Source: a virus. From it: a stretch of 41,331 bases of DNA. Below are positions 34,767 through 40,480 of this stretch, piece by piece. A program made the position numbers and the translations under genes. The notes beneath the pieces are model-generated. The model saw only the letters and a list, made by a program, of their open reading frames with translations. It was not told the DNA's origin and made no database searches. Position 1 is the stretch's first letter. Every line of letters starts with the position of its first letter. The stretch covers positions 1-41,331 of the IMG/VR virus record IMGVR_UViG_3300046010_012266; one strand, written 5' to 3'.

Positions 34767-35186
34767 TTATTTTCTATTTTCCCTAAAAATAGCTCCAGAT
34801 GCAGCTCCAGTTTTACTTTTACCAGTTAATTTATCCTCAAGATCTTTACCTGGTCTTTTATCTAAATCAGCTATTAAAGTGTTTAATTCATTTTCATCTT
34901 TAACTGCATTAATTTTATTTAGCCAAGCTCCTTTAAGTTTAGTATTGGCACCACTTATTGCTTTACTTAAAACATCTTTTTTTGCTTTAAAATCTGAAGC
35001 TTTATCTATATTTCCTTTTATTTTATTCCAAGTTGTGGTTTGACCAAATAAACCTTCATTTACTTCTTCTTCTTCTATTACTTCAAGAATTAATTCTTTA
35101 ATAATTCCGCGAAGTTTTGATTCATTTTGCATTGATTTCATTTTTTTCTGCAATGTTTCTTCAATTATTTTATTTACATTTTTCAT
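34767..35186 (-). CDS. Hypothetical basic protein with internal IKE/ILE motifs
   Basis: The 139-aa protein has a helical, acidic N-terminal third (SKLRGIIKELILEVIEEEEVNEG) that includes Ile-Lys-Glu and Ile-Leu-Glu steps. A basic, Ala/Lys/Gly-rich body follows (AISGANTKLKGAWLNKI) with a flexible C-terminus (TGAASGAIFRENRK). If cut by a prohead-type protease after residue ~40 it would release a basic core, like T4 internal proteins. It is last before the terminator at 34716-34739. Confidence 0.65.
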   Translation of the reverse strand: MKNVNKIIEETLQKKMKSMQNESKLRGIIKELILEVIEEEEVNEGLFGQTTTWNKIKGNIDKASDFKAKKDVLSKAISGANTKLKGAWLNKINAVKDENELNTLIADLDKRPGKDLEDKLTGKSKTGAASGAIFRENRK

Positions 35187-35206
35187 TTTGTATGATATTA
35201 TTTTAT

Positions 35207-35214
35207 TATAAATA
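35207..35214 (-). promoter_or_regulatory. Candidate late promoter TATTTATA
   Basis: TATTTATA in the minus direction, 20 nt before the ATG at 35186. Confidence 0.35.
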
Positions 35215-35242
35215 CATTAGTCTTTAAAAAGAATTAAATTGT

Positions 35243-35539
35243 TTAATAAATAACGTTTTTTCTATTATTAATATAATTTTTTACATATTCATATGCTTCT
35301 CGTTTATCATCTTCATTTCCGGTTTTAGCTCTTCTCATAGCAAAATCTAAACCTCTAACATCCTCAGTCCCTGTAGTTTTTAATACATCTAATACATTTT
35401 TATAAGTTAATTCATACTTATAAAATTCATATACATCTTTAATAAAATCAAGCAATTCACTAGGAATTAAACTATTAGCATTTAATTCACTTTCATACAT
35501 AACTTCTCTAATGATTTCTTTTAATTGGGATCTAGTCAT
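35243..35539 (-). CDS. Small protein with IRE-type N-terminal peptide
   Basis: A 98-aa protein beginning MTRSQLKEIIREVMYE, with Ile-Arg-Glu at residues 10-12, of the same class as MKxxEFKxLIKE. The rest is a compact helical domain (LLDFIKDVYEFYKYEL, VLDVLKTTGTEDVRGLDFAMRRAK, AYEYVKNYINNR). No enzyme motif. Two bases separate it from its upstream neighbour, which carries the same peptide type. Confidence 0.65.
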   Translation of the reverse strand: MTRSQLKEIIREVMYESELNANSLIPSELLDFIKDVYEFYKYELTYKNVLDVLKTTGTEDVRGLDFAMRRAKTGNEDDKREAYEYVKNYINNRKNVIY

Positions 35540-35540
35540 T

Positions 35541-36101
35541 TTAATTTTTAATTATATCATAATATGGCTCATCAGGTTCACTTGTATTTAATTTTACTAA
35601 ATCTTTTAATTCTTTCATTAAATCTGATGGTAATTCTTGGTAATTTCTATAAATTAAATACTTCCTACCTGGAAATGCTGTTCCTCTATATTCTTTTATT
35701 TTATACATCATTGGATTAATACCTACTTTATCTAAAATAGCTTTAACTTGATCTTCTGGGGTTTGATTTTCTTTTAATGATTGGGTTTTTTCTTTAGCAA
35801 TTATTTTATCATCAATAAGTTTTAAATCACGTTTAATAGGATTTAATTTAACCTTAGTTAAAATACCTACTATTTTCCCAGTTGCAGGATAAAATTCACC
35901 CTTAAATTCAGGATCATGTTTTTTAATAATAGACATTACTTTATCTTTATTAGTTTCTAAACTACCACCATCCACAACTAAACGAATTTTTATTAAACCT
36001 ACGGATTTATTAGCTCGTTTACTTAATCCACTTTCTTCATTTTCTTTAAGAATTTTACTAATTTCTTCGCGGATTAGTTTACGAAATTCTATGATTTTCA
36101 T
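35541..36101 (-). CDS. Hypothetical protein with LIRE-type N-terminal peptide
   Basis: The 186-aa protein starts MKIIEFRKLIREEISKIL (Ile-Arg-Glu at residues 10-12), followed by a linker and two alpha/beta segments: SVGLIKIRLVVDGG…NKDKVMSIIKKHDP…GKIVGILTKVKL, which suggest a ferredoxin-like unit, and a C-terminal segment with AILDKVGINPMMYKIKEYRG. No function recognised. It is one of four consecutive genes with Leu/Ile-x-Glu-type N-termini. Confidence 0.65.
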   Translation of the reverse strand: MKIIEFRKLIREEISKILKENEESGLSKRANKSVGLIKIRLVVDGGSLETNKDKVMSIIKKHDPEFKGEFYPATGKIVGILTKVKLNPIKRDLKLIDDKIIAKEKTQSLKENQTPEDQVKAILDKVGINPMMYKIKEYRGTAFPGRKYLIYRNYQELPSDLMKELKDLVKLNTSEPDEPYYDIIKN

Positions 36102-36102
36102 T

Positions 36103-36531
36103 TTATTTAAGTTTATTAATTAAATTTTTAGCGATAGTTTTTTTATCATTTATAGATTTCTTAGATTCCCTAAAATCATTCATTAACTCTTCAACCTCTT
36201 TCAAATCCATGTCTCTCTGTTTCAATAACCCAGTTGCAATCCTATTAGCATCGCTTTTCTGTTTATATATACCTAAAATACTATTTGATTTTAATCCACC
36301 TTTTATCATTAAACCAAACCCAAACATATCAGTTTCAAATAATATATCTTCTTTAACAGAATTTTTAGTAGGTTTAACTACAACCCAAAATTCACCAATT
36401 TCATCAACTAAATCTTCATTTTTTGATACTTCATCGGTAGGTTGTTCTTCGATTGGTTGTTCACCGATAGGTTCTTTACCCTCAGTAAATAAATGTCTAA
36501 ATCTCCAATTAGATATATTAAATTCTTCCAT
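36103..36531 (-). CDS. Hypothetical protein with possible FTE-type leader
   Basis: The 142-aa protein begins with FNISNWRFRHLFTEGK, a leader ending Leu-Phe-Thr-Glu, then a Pro/Glu/Gln-rich spacer (GEQPIEEQPTDEV), a globular part (EIGEFWVVVKPTKNSVKEDILFETDMFGFGLMIKGG) and a helical end. The Phe-Thr-Glu step departs from the Leu/Ile-x-Glu rule, so its membership of the leader family is tentative. A TATTTATA motif lies 13 nt before the ATG; this is the first gene of the four-gene unit. Confidence 0.6.
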   Translation of the reverse strand: MEEFNISNWRFRHLFTEGKEPIGEQPIEEQPTDEVSKNEDLVDEIGEFWVVVKPTKNSVKEDILFETDMFGFGLMIKGGLKSNSILGIYKQKSDANRIATGLLKQRDMDLKEVEELMNDFRESKKSINDKKTIAKNLINKLK

Positions 36532-36544
36532 TTTAATGTTTTCA

Positions 36545-36552
36545 TATAAATA
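36545..36552. promoter_or_regulatory. Candidate late promoter between divergent genes
   Basis: The octamer reads TATTTATA towards the gene at 36531 (minus) and TATAAATA, the T4 late consensus, towards the Hc1-like gene (plus). It could serve either gene. It lies 13 nt from the minus-strand ATG and about 30 nt from the plus-strand ATG. Confidence 0.4.
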
Positions 36553-36588
36553 TGCGTATTTATTAGAAAATAAATAAAATAAATGTTT

Positions 36589-36759
36589 ATGACAACAAAT
36601 GAATTAATCACAAAAATGGAAGAAGTGTTTAACACACTTAAAACCGAACAAGCTAAAGTTACAAAGAAAGCCAAAAACAATGCCAGAAAATCTTCAACCG
36701 AGTTGAGAAAATTATTGGTAGAGTTTAAAAAAGCATCTTTGGCAGAATCAAAACAATAA
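36589..36759 (+). CDS. Histone H1 (Hc1)-like small DNA-binding protein
   Basis: A 56-aa plus-strand gene: MTTNELITKMEEVFNTL, then a Lys-rich stretch (QAKVTKKAKNNARKSS) and ELRKLLVEFKKASLAESK. Length, helix-basic-helix arrangement and the KAxxxARKxxxELRKL pattern resemble the short Hc1 histone-like proteins of Bacteroidota. An ATG six bases earlier (36583) would add Met-Phe. It would coat or bend phage or host DNA. It is the only convincing plus-strand gene of the window. A strong terminator follows 26 nt after the stop. Confidence 0.7.
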   Translation: MTTNELITKMEEVFNTLKTEQAKVTKKAKNNARKSSTELRKLLVEFKKASLAESKQ

Positions 36760-36785
36760 ACAAAAATGTTTAAAAAAAAGAAAAA

Positions 36786-36810
36786 GGGTACAGCATGTAC
36801 CCTCTTTTTT
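36786..36810 (+). terminator. Intrinsic terminator after the Hc1-like gene
   Basis: GGGTACA, a 3-nt loop and TGTACCC form a perfect 7-bp stem (36786-36802), followed by TCTTTTTTT. It ends transcription of the plus-strand gene. A-rich bases before the stem could give weaker function in the minus direction. Confidence 0.85.
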
Positions 36811-36903
36811 TCACCCTCTACTATATATATTTGTATATACCCTTAGGTATATATAAATTTTACCCTACTTATAAAAACACATCCCTTTATATATTCACCC
36901 AAA

Positions 36904-36981
36904 ATGGCTATAGTGAAAAAGAAATACCTTGTGGGAGACACCTATGGTGGATATGTTGGGTTTGAATATTTTTGGTTTTAA
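36904..36981 (+). CDS. Possible 25-aa micro-ORF
   Basis: ATG to TAA encoding MAIVKKKYLVGD followed by a Gly/Tyr/Phe/Trp-rich end. It begins with a basic segment and ends in aromatic residues, a plausible membrane-interacting peptide. There is no recognisable promoter, and the surrounding DNA is non-coding, so chance is quite possible. Confidence 0.2.
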   Translation: MAIVKKKYLVGDTYGGYVGFEYFWF

Positions 36982-37278
36982 TACTGGGATTAATATGTAA
37001 AGTATATAGATATATATCCTATCGACATGTTTTGTGTTAAAAAAATTTTGGTTAAAAACCTAATGTATTAAATATGTGTGTGGTTATGGGATGTAATAGA
37101 TGTGTGGTAGATGTGTGTGTGTGTGTGGTAGGGATATAAGTATATATTGTCGAGGGGCATATATAGTTATAACTTATACTTTTAATCTACTTTCCTATAT
37201 ACTACCCGCCACCCATATATTGACAGTAACGCGCGTGGGAGTAATATTATATTATACCATATATATATGCATAACTTA

Positions 37279-37356
37279 TTTACACCATAAAGTATACAAC
37301 ATGTTATTAACATAATATAAACGTTATTAACAATGGTCTATTTCTTTACACCATAA
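37279..37356 (+). repeat. Two pairs of direct repeats (iteron-like)
   Basis: TTTACACCATAA occurs at 37279-37290 and 37345-37356. GTTATTAACA occurs at 37303-37312 and 37323-37332, between them. The nested arrangement (A-B-B-A) in the non-coding region is typical of protein-binding sites such as iterons or operators. Confidence 0.5.
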
Positions 37357-37386
37357 TGCATGCATCAAAAGAACAATTGCTTATAT

Positions 37387-37414
37387 AAAAGTAAGGCCCA
37401 CATTTTAGTGGGCC
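37387..37414 (-). terminator. Intrinsic terminator after the AT-hook gene
   Basis: In the minus direction GGCCCAC, a 6-nt loop and GTGGGCC form a perfect 7-bp GC-rich stem (37395-37414), followed by TTACTTTT. It lies 23 nt after the stop of the AT-hook gene. Confidence 0.8.
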
Positions 37415-37437
37415 AAACTTTTCAAATTAAAACAACA

Positions 37438-37851
37438 TTAAGCAACATGTACAATTTCTTGATCAACTTGTTTTTTAGGTCTACCTCTTTTTAACAAACC
37501 AGCTTGTTTTTTAGCCATTAAATCTTTTAACCTAATTTGTCTAACACTATTTTCATCTACAGGTCTACCTTTTTTTAATATACCTGCTTCTTTTTTAGCA
37601 TTTAATTCTTTAAGTCGCTTTTGTCTTTCACTATCTTCTACTACTGGTCTACCTCTTTTTACATCACCTTTTAATTCTCTAGTTTTTAATCTTTGTTGTC
37701 TAACGCTGTTTTCATCTATTGGTCTACCACGTTTTACTTCTTTTTTAACAGTTAAATTGTTAATCATTTCTTCAAGTAATACACTTTTAATAGTGCTTGC
37801 TTTTTCAATTCCTAATTCTTTTGCTTTTGCTAATAATTCTTGTCTGTTCAT
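37438..37851 (-). CDS. AT-hook repeat DNA-binding protein
   Basis: The 137-aa protein has four AT-hook-like cores: RGRP at 41-44 and 66-69, KGRP at 94-97 and RGRP at 122-125, each within a repeat of 25-28 residues of the form K-R-G-R-P-[IV]-D-E-N-S-V-R-Q-x-R-L. The linker between cores is itself conserved, so the unit looks like a true tandem repeat. The N-terminus (ELLAKAKELGIEKASTIKSVLLEEMI) fits a SAP/HeH-like helix-loop-helix. Such a protein should bind the minor groove of AT-rich DNA at several sites. It has its own host-type promoter and terminator. Confidence 0.8.
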   Translation of the reverse strand: MNRQELLAKAKELGIEKASTIKSVLLEEMINNLTVKKEVKRGRPIDENSVRQQRLKTRELKGDVKRGRPVVEDSERQKRLKELNAKKEAGILKKGRPVDENSVRQIRLKDLMAKKQAGLLKRGRPKKQVDQEIVHVA

Positions 37852-37893
37852 AATGTTGTTGTTTTAATTGTTTAATTATTTAATTTCTTGATA

Positions 37894-37925
37894 TAAAGAT
37901 AATATAAATTTTTATACTTGCCAAA
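37894..37925 (-). promoter_or_regulatory. Bacteroidota-type promoter (TTTG-N20-TATCTTTA)
   Basis: TTTG (37925-37922), 20 nt, TATCTTTA (37901-37894) in the minus direction. It drives the AT-hook gene. The following transcript start region shares TCAAGAAATTAAATAATTAAA with the promoter at 38901-38932. Confidence 0.8.
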
Positions 37926-37945
37926 TATTTTGTGGTAAACAAATA

Positions 37946-38107
37946 TTAAAGTATTAATGCTTGAAATATAATACTTAATGTACCTAAAACAACCCATATA
38001 AAGGCTACTACCACTGTAATATTTTCGCCTTCTCGAATGGCATTTTTTAAAGATATTAATCCCGCTAAAGTAAATAAACTAATAATAATCAACACAAATA
38101 TTCCCAT
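37946..38107 (-). CDS. Small two-helix membrane protein
   Basis: A 53-aa gene too short for usual ORF cut-offs. It has two hydrophobic helices, IFVLIIISLFTLAGLISL (3-20) and ITVVVAFIWVVLGTLSIIF (30-48), joined by a short charged loop (KNAIREGEN). It should span the membrane twice. It is the third gene of a small operon that starts with the coiled-coil microprotein. Its stop is 21 nt from the upstream promoter box of the AT-hook unit. Confidence 0.6.
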   Translation of the reverse strand: MGIFVLIIISLFTLAGLISLKNAIREGENITVVVAFIWVVLGTLSIIFQALIL

Positions 38108-38127
38108 AATTTATTTTGTTAAATTGT

Positions 38128-38220
38128 TTATACTGATTTTGGTTTTATTCCTGTATTTCCTTCCCCTTGTTCTATATGAACAGGTTGAAATGGTTTTGGA
38201 TCGTAATTGATTGGTTTCAT
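38128..38220 (-). CDS. 30-aa microprotein
   Basis: ATG to TAA: MKPINYDPKPFQPVHIEQGE followed by GNTGIKPKSV. Pro-rich and without predicted structure. It begins only 3 nt after the stop of the coiled-coil microprotein and has the same orientation, so it is in the same operon. Coding status is supported by spacing and clean start/stop, not by any homology. Confidence 0.45.
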   Translation of the reverse strand: MKPINYDPKPFQPVHIEQGEGNTGIKPKSV

Positions 38221-38223
38221 AAA

Positions 38224-38352
38224 TTATCTACCTCCAGATGCTAATTCTTTTATCTCAGCTCTTAATTTTTTATTTTGGATCTTTAATTTATCTACTTCAT
38301 TACGTAGTTCTAGGATCATTTGTAAATAATAATCTATTTCTTTTTGTTTCAT
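38224..38352 (-). CDS. 42-aa coiled-coil microprotein
   Basis: ATG to TAA: a single long helix with leucine/isoleucine heptads (YYLQMILELRNEVDKLKIQN, then KKLRAEIKELASGGR), typical of a short dimeric or trimeric coiled coil. It is the first gene after a strong host-type promoter and has the AATTAAAACGAAACG leader seen at other early genes. It may be a regulator or an assembly factor. Confidence 0.6.
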   Translation of the reverse strand: MKQKEIDYYLQMILELRNEVDKLKIQNKKLRAEIKELASGGR

Positions 38353-38377
38353 AATCGTTTCGTTTTAATTTCTGACA

Positions 38378-38409
38378 TAAATGTACTATTATTTTTTATA
38401 CTTGCCAAA
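38378..38409 (-). promoter_or_regulatory. Bacteroidota-type promoter (TTTG-N20-TACATTTA)
   Basis: TTTG (38409-38406), 20 nt, TACATTTA (38385-38378) in the minus direction. It drives the three-microprotein operon at 38352-37946. Confidence 0.8.
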
Positions 38410-38429
38410 TGCTTTGTGGTAAAAAGATA

Positions 38430-38681
38430 TTAATTATAAAATGAATAAAATCCTAATTGTACATTCATTGTGTATATTTCTATTGAAACTACTTCCATAT
38501 CTAAAGATATTGAAGAATTATTCCATTCATCATCAAACATATAATCTTCACCATATTGTAAAATACTTTTATTAACTAATAATTGAAATAATATTTCAAA
38601 CTTACATAACATTTCATACAACTCAATTTGTTGTTTGGGTGTTAGTATTTTGAATTCAATTTTGTTGCTCATGTTATTCAT
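38430..38681 (-). CDS. Hypothetical small acidic protein
   Basis: An 83-aa protein, or 80 aa if the second ATG at 38672 is used. It has a helical first half (LTPKQQIELYEMLCKFEILFQLLV) and a strand-rich acidic second half (DDEWNNSSISLDMEVVSIEIY). No known family. The leader AATTAAAACAAATAG resembles leaders of other early genes here. It follows the 51-aa gene by 30 bp and is probably co-transcribed with it. Confidence 0.6.
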   Translation of the reverse strand: MNNMSNKIEFKILTPKQQIELYEMLCKFEILFQLLVNKSILQYGEDYMFDDEWNNSSISLDMEVVSIEIYTMNVQLGFYSFYN

Positions 38682-38711
38682 AACTATTTGTTTTAATTGT
38701 TTATGTTTTTT

Positions 38712-38867
38712 TTAGAATTGAATATAATCAATAGCTAATATACCTGTTGGTTTTCCATCAAGAGTTAATTCATAATTAGGGTCCATTCCTGTTAATATAA
38801 TATCATCTATTAACTGTTGGATGGTGTTAAATTTGTTTGTGTAGTAATTACATTTTAAGCTGTACAT
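38712..38867 (-). CDS. 51-aa hypothetical protein
   Basis: ATG to TAA: MYSLKCNYYTNKFNTIQQLI, then DDIILTGMDPNYELTLDGKP and a short tail TGILAIDYIQF. The pattern suggests a small alpha/beta fold with a final beta strand. It is the first gene after the host-type promoter at 38901-38932, with leader AATTAAAACTCAAAATT. Confidence 0.55.
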   Translation of the reverse strand: MYSLKCNYYTNKFNTIQQLIDDIILTGMDPNYELTLDGKPTGILAIDYIQF

Positions 38868-38900
38868 AATTTTGAGTTTTAATTATTTAATTTCTTGATA

Positions 38901-38932
38901 TAAATGTACTAACAATATTTTTAATCTCCAAA
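38901..38932 (-). promoter_or_regulatory. Bacteroidota-type promoter (TTTG-N20-TACATTTA)
   Basis: TTTG (38932-38929), 20 nt, TACATTTA (38908-38901) in the minus direction. Its TTTG is formed by the end of the T-run of the terminator at 38930-38972, so terminator and promoter overlap. Confidence 0.8.
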
Positions 38933-38972
38933 AAAAAAAACACCTGTAATGTCTTTTTAACACTACAGGTGT
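38930..38972 (-). terminator. Intrinsic terminator after the DUF932 gene
   Basis: ACACCTGTA and TACAGGTGT form a perfect 9-bp stem (38940-38948 with 38964-38972), followed in the minus direction by a run of eleven T (38940-38930). It lies 20 nt after the stop of the DUF932 gene. Confidence 0.85.
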
Positions 38973-38991
38973 ATTTCAGAAATTAAAACAA

Positions 38992-39792
38992 CTATTGAAC
39001 AAAAGTTTCAGCCAATTGATATAACTCAGCGTTTAGTTTTATATCTTGGTTAAAGTTTTTGATTTTTCTTGCTTTACGCATTTTTGAACCATAATTAAAC
39101 ATTCCGTTAATTATTTTTTCTTGAATACGATTGTAAACACTCCACAAATCATTACCTTTATCTTCATTTCTAATAGGTTCTACTAATGAATCAAGGTCAA
39201 AAGTATGTGAAGGTATGTTTTTAATTTCATCACCCAAACGTATTTCAAGAGCTTTCATAGCAAAATCTTTTATTTGTTCCATTTCCAATTGAATCGTTTT
39301 GAATTTGTTCATTGATTCAACTGTTAATGGAAGTTTTTCTACCATGTTTGTAATTACTTTTCTTAACTCTTCAAAATCATAACCCATGTGACGAATTTTC
39401 ATGTCTTCAAATTCCTCGGTTTTAATTACTAGACCATTTTCACAAACTAACCTAAATAATCCTGCGGTAAAAGTAAATGCATTTTTTCCATCACTGGAAT
39501 TGGTTAAGAGGATTTGTGGATAAGCATCATCACCATCTTCACCTTTAATCATTACATCGGGATTTCTAAATACTACAAGGTGTTTTTGAAAACCTACATT
39601 TTTTCTTGCTTTGACTTGTTTTGCATCTACTACGTTCCATCCTAATAATTCCATATCTTCAATGACTTGATAGGTAGGAATGTGGGTGTACTTTTCAGAT
39701 GTTATTTCTGCTCCTTTGGTTGCAAAAATACTTGGTGCTAATTCTTTGATTTCGGATTTGGTTTTGTAACCTTCATTTTTTAATTCTAACAT
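38992..39792 (-). CDS. DUF932-family protein
   Basis: The 266-aa protein fits the DUF932 family found on plasmids and phages: SEKYTHIPTYQVIEDMELLGWNV near the N-terminus, then QKHLVVFRNPDV, PQILLTNSSDGKNAFTFTAGLFRLVCENGLVI (the most diagnostic block) and a long helical C-terminus with NDLWSVYNRIQEKIINGMF. The function of DUF932 is not established. It has its own host-type promoter and a strong terminator, so it forms a single-gene early unit. Confidence 0.85.
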   Translation of the reverse strand: MLELKNEGYKTKSEIKELAPSIFATKGAEITSEKYTHIPTYQVIEDMELLGWNVVDAKQVKARKNVGFQKHLVVFRNPDVMIKGEDGDDAYPQILLTNSSDGKNAFTFTAGLFRLVCENGLVIKTEEFEDMKIRHMGYDFEELRKVITNMVEKLPLTVESMNKFKTIQLEMEQIKDFAMKALEIRLGDEIKNIPSHTFDLDSLVEPIRNEDKGNDLWSVYNRIQEKIINGMFNYGSKMRKARKIKNFNQDIKLNAELYQLAETFVQ

Positions 39793-39818
39793 AGCTTTTT
39801 TGTTTTAAATTTCTGAGG

Positions 39819-39850
39819 TAAATATAATGATAGTTTTTTAAATTTCCAAA
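39819..39850 (-). promoter_or_regulatory. Bacteroidota-type promoter (TTTG-N20-TATATTTA)
   Basis: TTTG (39850-39847), 20 nt, TATATTTA (39826-39819) in the minus direction. It drives the DUF932 gene. The leader has TCAGAAATTTAAAAC. Confidence 0.8.
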
Positions 39851-39869
39851 TATTTGTAGTAAAAAAGCA

Positions 39870-40274
39870 TTAAAATGATTGTTCGTAAGGTATAAATTCT
39901 TTTTCCATTATTTTGTTTTTAACAATTTCAATTAATTTAGTTAAACAAGCAAGTTCTGCTTCTTCGTATGTATGAAAATATGCTGCATATTGAGTTGAAG
40001 TATGCTCACCTGATAATACCCAACAAAATGTAGATTTATTACCTAATTCCATTGTTATCCAAGAACACAATCCATACTTCTCTCTAAACCATCTAAAGGC
40101 TTGTTGATAAAGTGGTGCTAAGATATAATCAAATTCTTGTGCATTTTCTTGATTTTTGCATTCTTCTATTCTTAACAGAATGTGCTTTAAATCATGTTTT
40201 GCTAAACAAGGCTCATCAAATCCTAACTCTTTAAGAGCTAATGCTTCGGTATAATTCACAAACTCTTTTTCCAT
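39870..40274 (-). CDS. Conserved phage protein of a tandem family, 3' end fused to the start of a lost copy
   Basis: The 134-aa protein reads EFVNYTEALALKELGFDEPC, then a body containing YQQAFRWFREKYGLCSWI and EEAELACLTKLIEIVK. I recall this type from phages of Bacteroidota, where related copies occur in tandem. Its last 12 residues MEKEFIPYEQSF nearly repeat its own first residues MEKEFVNYTEA. At the DNA level about 42 bp around the end (39898-39939) match the bases around its start (40264-40307). The simplest reading is that the stop after KLIEIVK was lost and the frame runs into the first codons of a deleted downstream copy. Function unknown. Confidence 0.75.
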   Translation of the reverse strand: MEKEFVNYTEALALKELGFDEPCLAKHDLKHILLRIEECKNQENAQEFDYILAPLYQQAFRWFREKYGLCSWITMELGNKSTFCWVLSGEHTSTQYAAYFHTYEEAELACLTKLIEIVKNKIMEKEFIPYEQSF

Positions 40275-40306
40275 TATTTTTTTCTTTTAACAATTTCAAT
40301 TAATTT
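40274..40306 (-). pseudogene. Remnant 3' end of an upstream tandem paralogue
   Basis: The 33 bases before the gene at 40274 encode KLIEIVKRKK followed by TAA that overlaps the ATG (TAATG). This equals the C-terminal KLIEIVK of that gene, so it is the tail of a lost upstream copy. No more of that copy is visible. Confidence 0.7.
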
Positions 40307-40424
40307 AAATTTTTTGTAGATTTGGTTGATTATCCAACACCGCCACGTGGAGGCATCTACTTGGTGTCACGGGCTTCGTTGCTACTTTGCTGTTATCGGC
40401 CGATTCAGTTTTTTCGCCATTCAT
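40305..40424 (-). CDS. Possible 39-aa protein of higher GC content
   Basis: ATG to TAA with a Lys/Thr/Ser-rich product (MNGEKTESADNSKVATKPV, then TPSRCLHVAVLDNQP). Base composition is clearly less AT-rich than neighbouring genes. It ends at the junction with the paralogue remnant, so the frame may have been cut short by that deletion. No homology recognised; coding status is uncertain. Confidence 0.35.
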   Translation of the reverse strand: MNGEKTESADNSKVATKPVTPSRCLHVAVLDNQPNLQKI

Positions 40425-40477
40425 GTTTTTTATTATAGTGTGTATCCCCTACTTCACCCAATTGGATACCAACACTT
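40425..40477. other. Structured spacer with inverted repeat
   Basis: In the minus direction GTATCC and GGATAC lie about 17 nt apart just after the CCA end of the first tRNA-like unit, followed by TATAAT-like bases. It may be a processing hairpin or part of the leader of the small ORF at 40424. Confidence 0.3.
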
Positions 40478-40480
40478 TGG

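Larger units (their letters stand above)
36811..37386. other. 576-bp non-coding region between converging terminators; origin candidate
   Basis: No convincing gene is seen on either strand. The left part is AT-rich with TATATA runs. At about 37075-37130 there is a strongly asymmetric GT-rich stretch (TGTGTG repeats, about 10 units in all). The right part holds a GCGCG step at 37231-37236, alternating AT/GC segments (ATATATATGCATA, ATGCATGCAT) and two sets of direct repeats. Being outside transcribed genes and strand-asymmetric, it could be a replication origin, recombination site or protein-binding region. It could also be simple spacer. Confidence 0.5.

Noticed and set aside
36209-36680. Plus-strand 122-aa ORF and minus-strand 90-aa ORF around the divergent gap
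   Set aside because: The first is antisense to the gene at 36103-36531. The second is out of frame over that gene and antisense to the Hc1-like gene, whose composition and terminator are convincing.
37080-37130. TG-repeat tract as a CRISPR array
   Set aside because: It is simple sequence without repeat-spacer units. No array is present in the window.
37100-37315. Plus-strand 71-aa ORF
   Set aside because: It is created by the TGTG repeat tract (Cys/Val/Gly/Arg runs) in the non-coding block, with no start context or homology.
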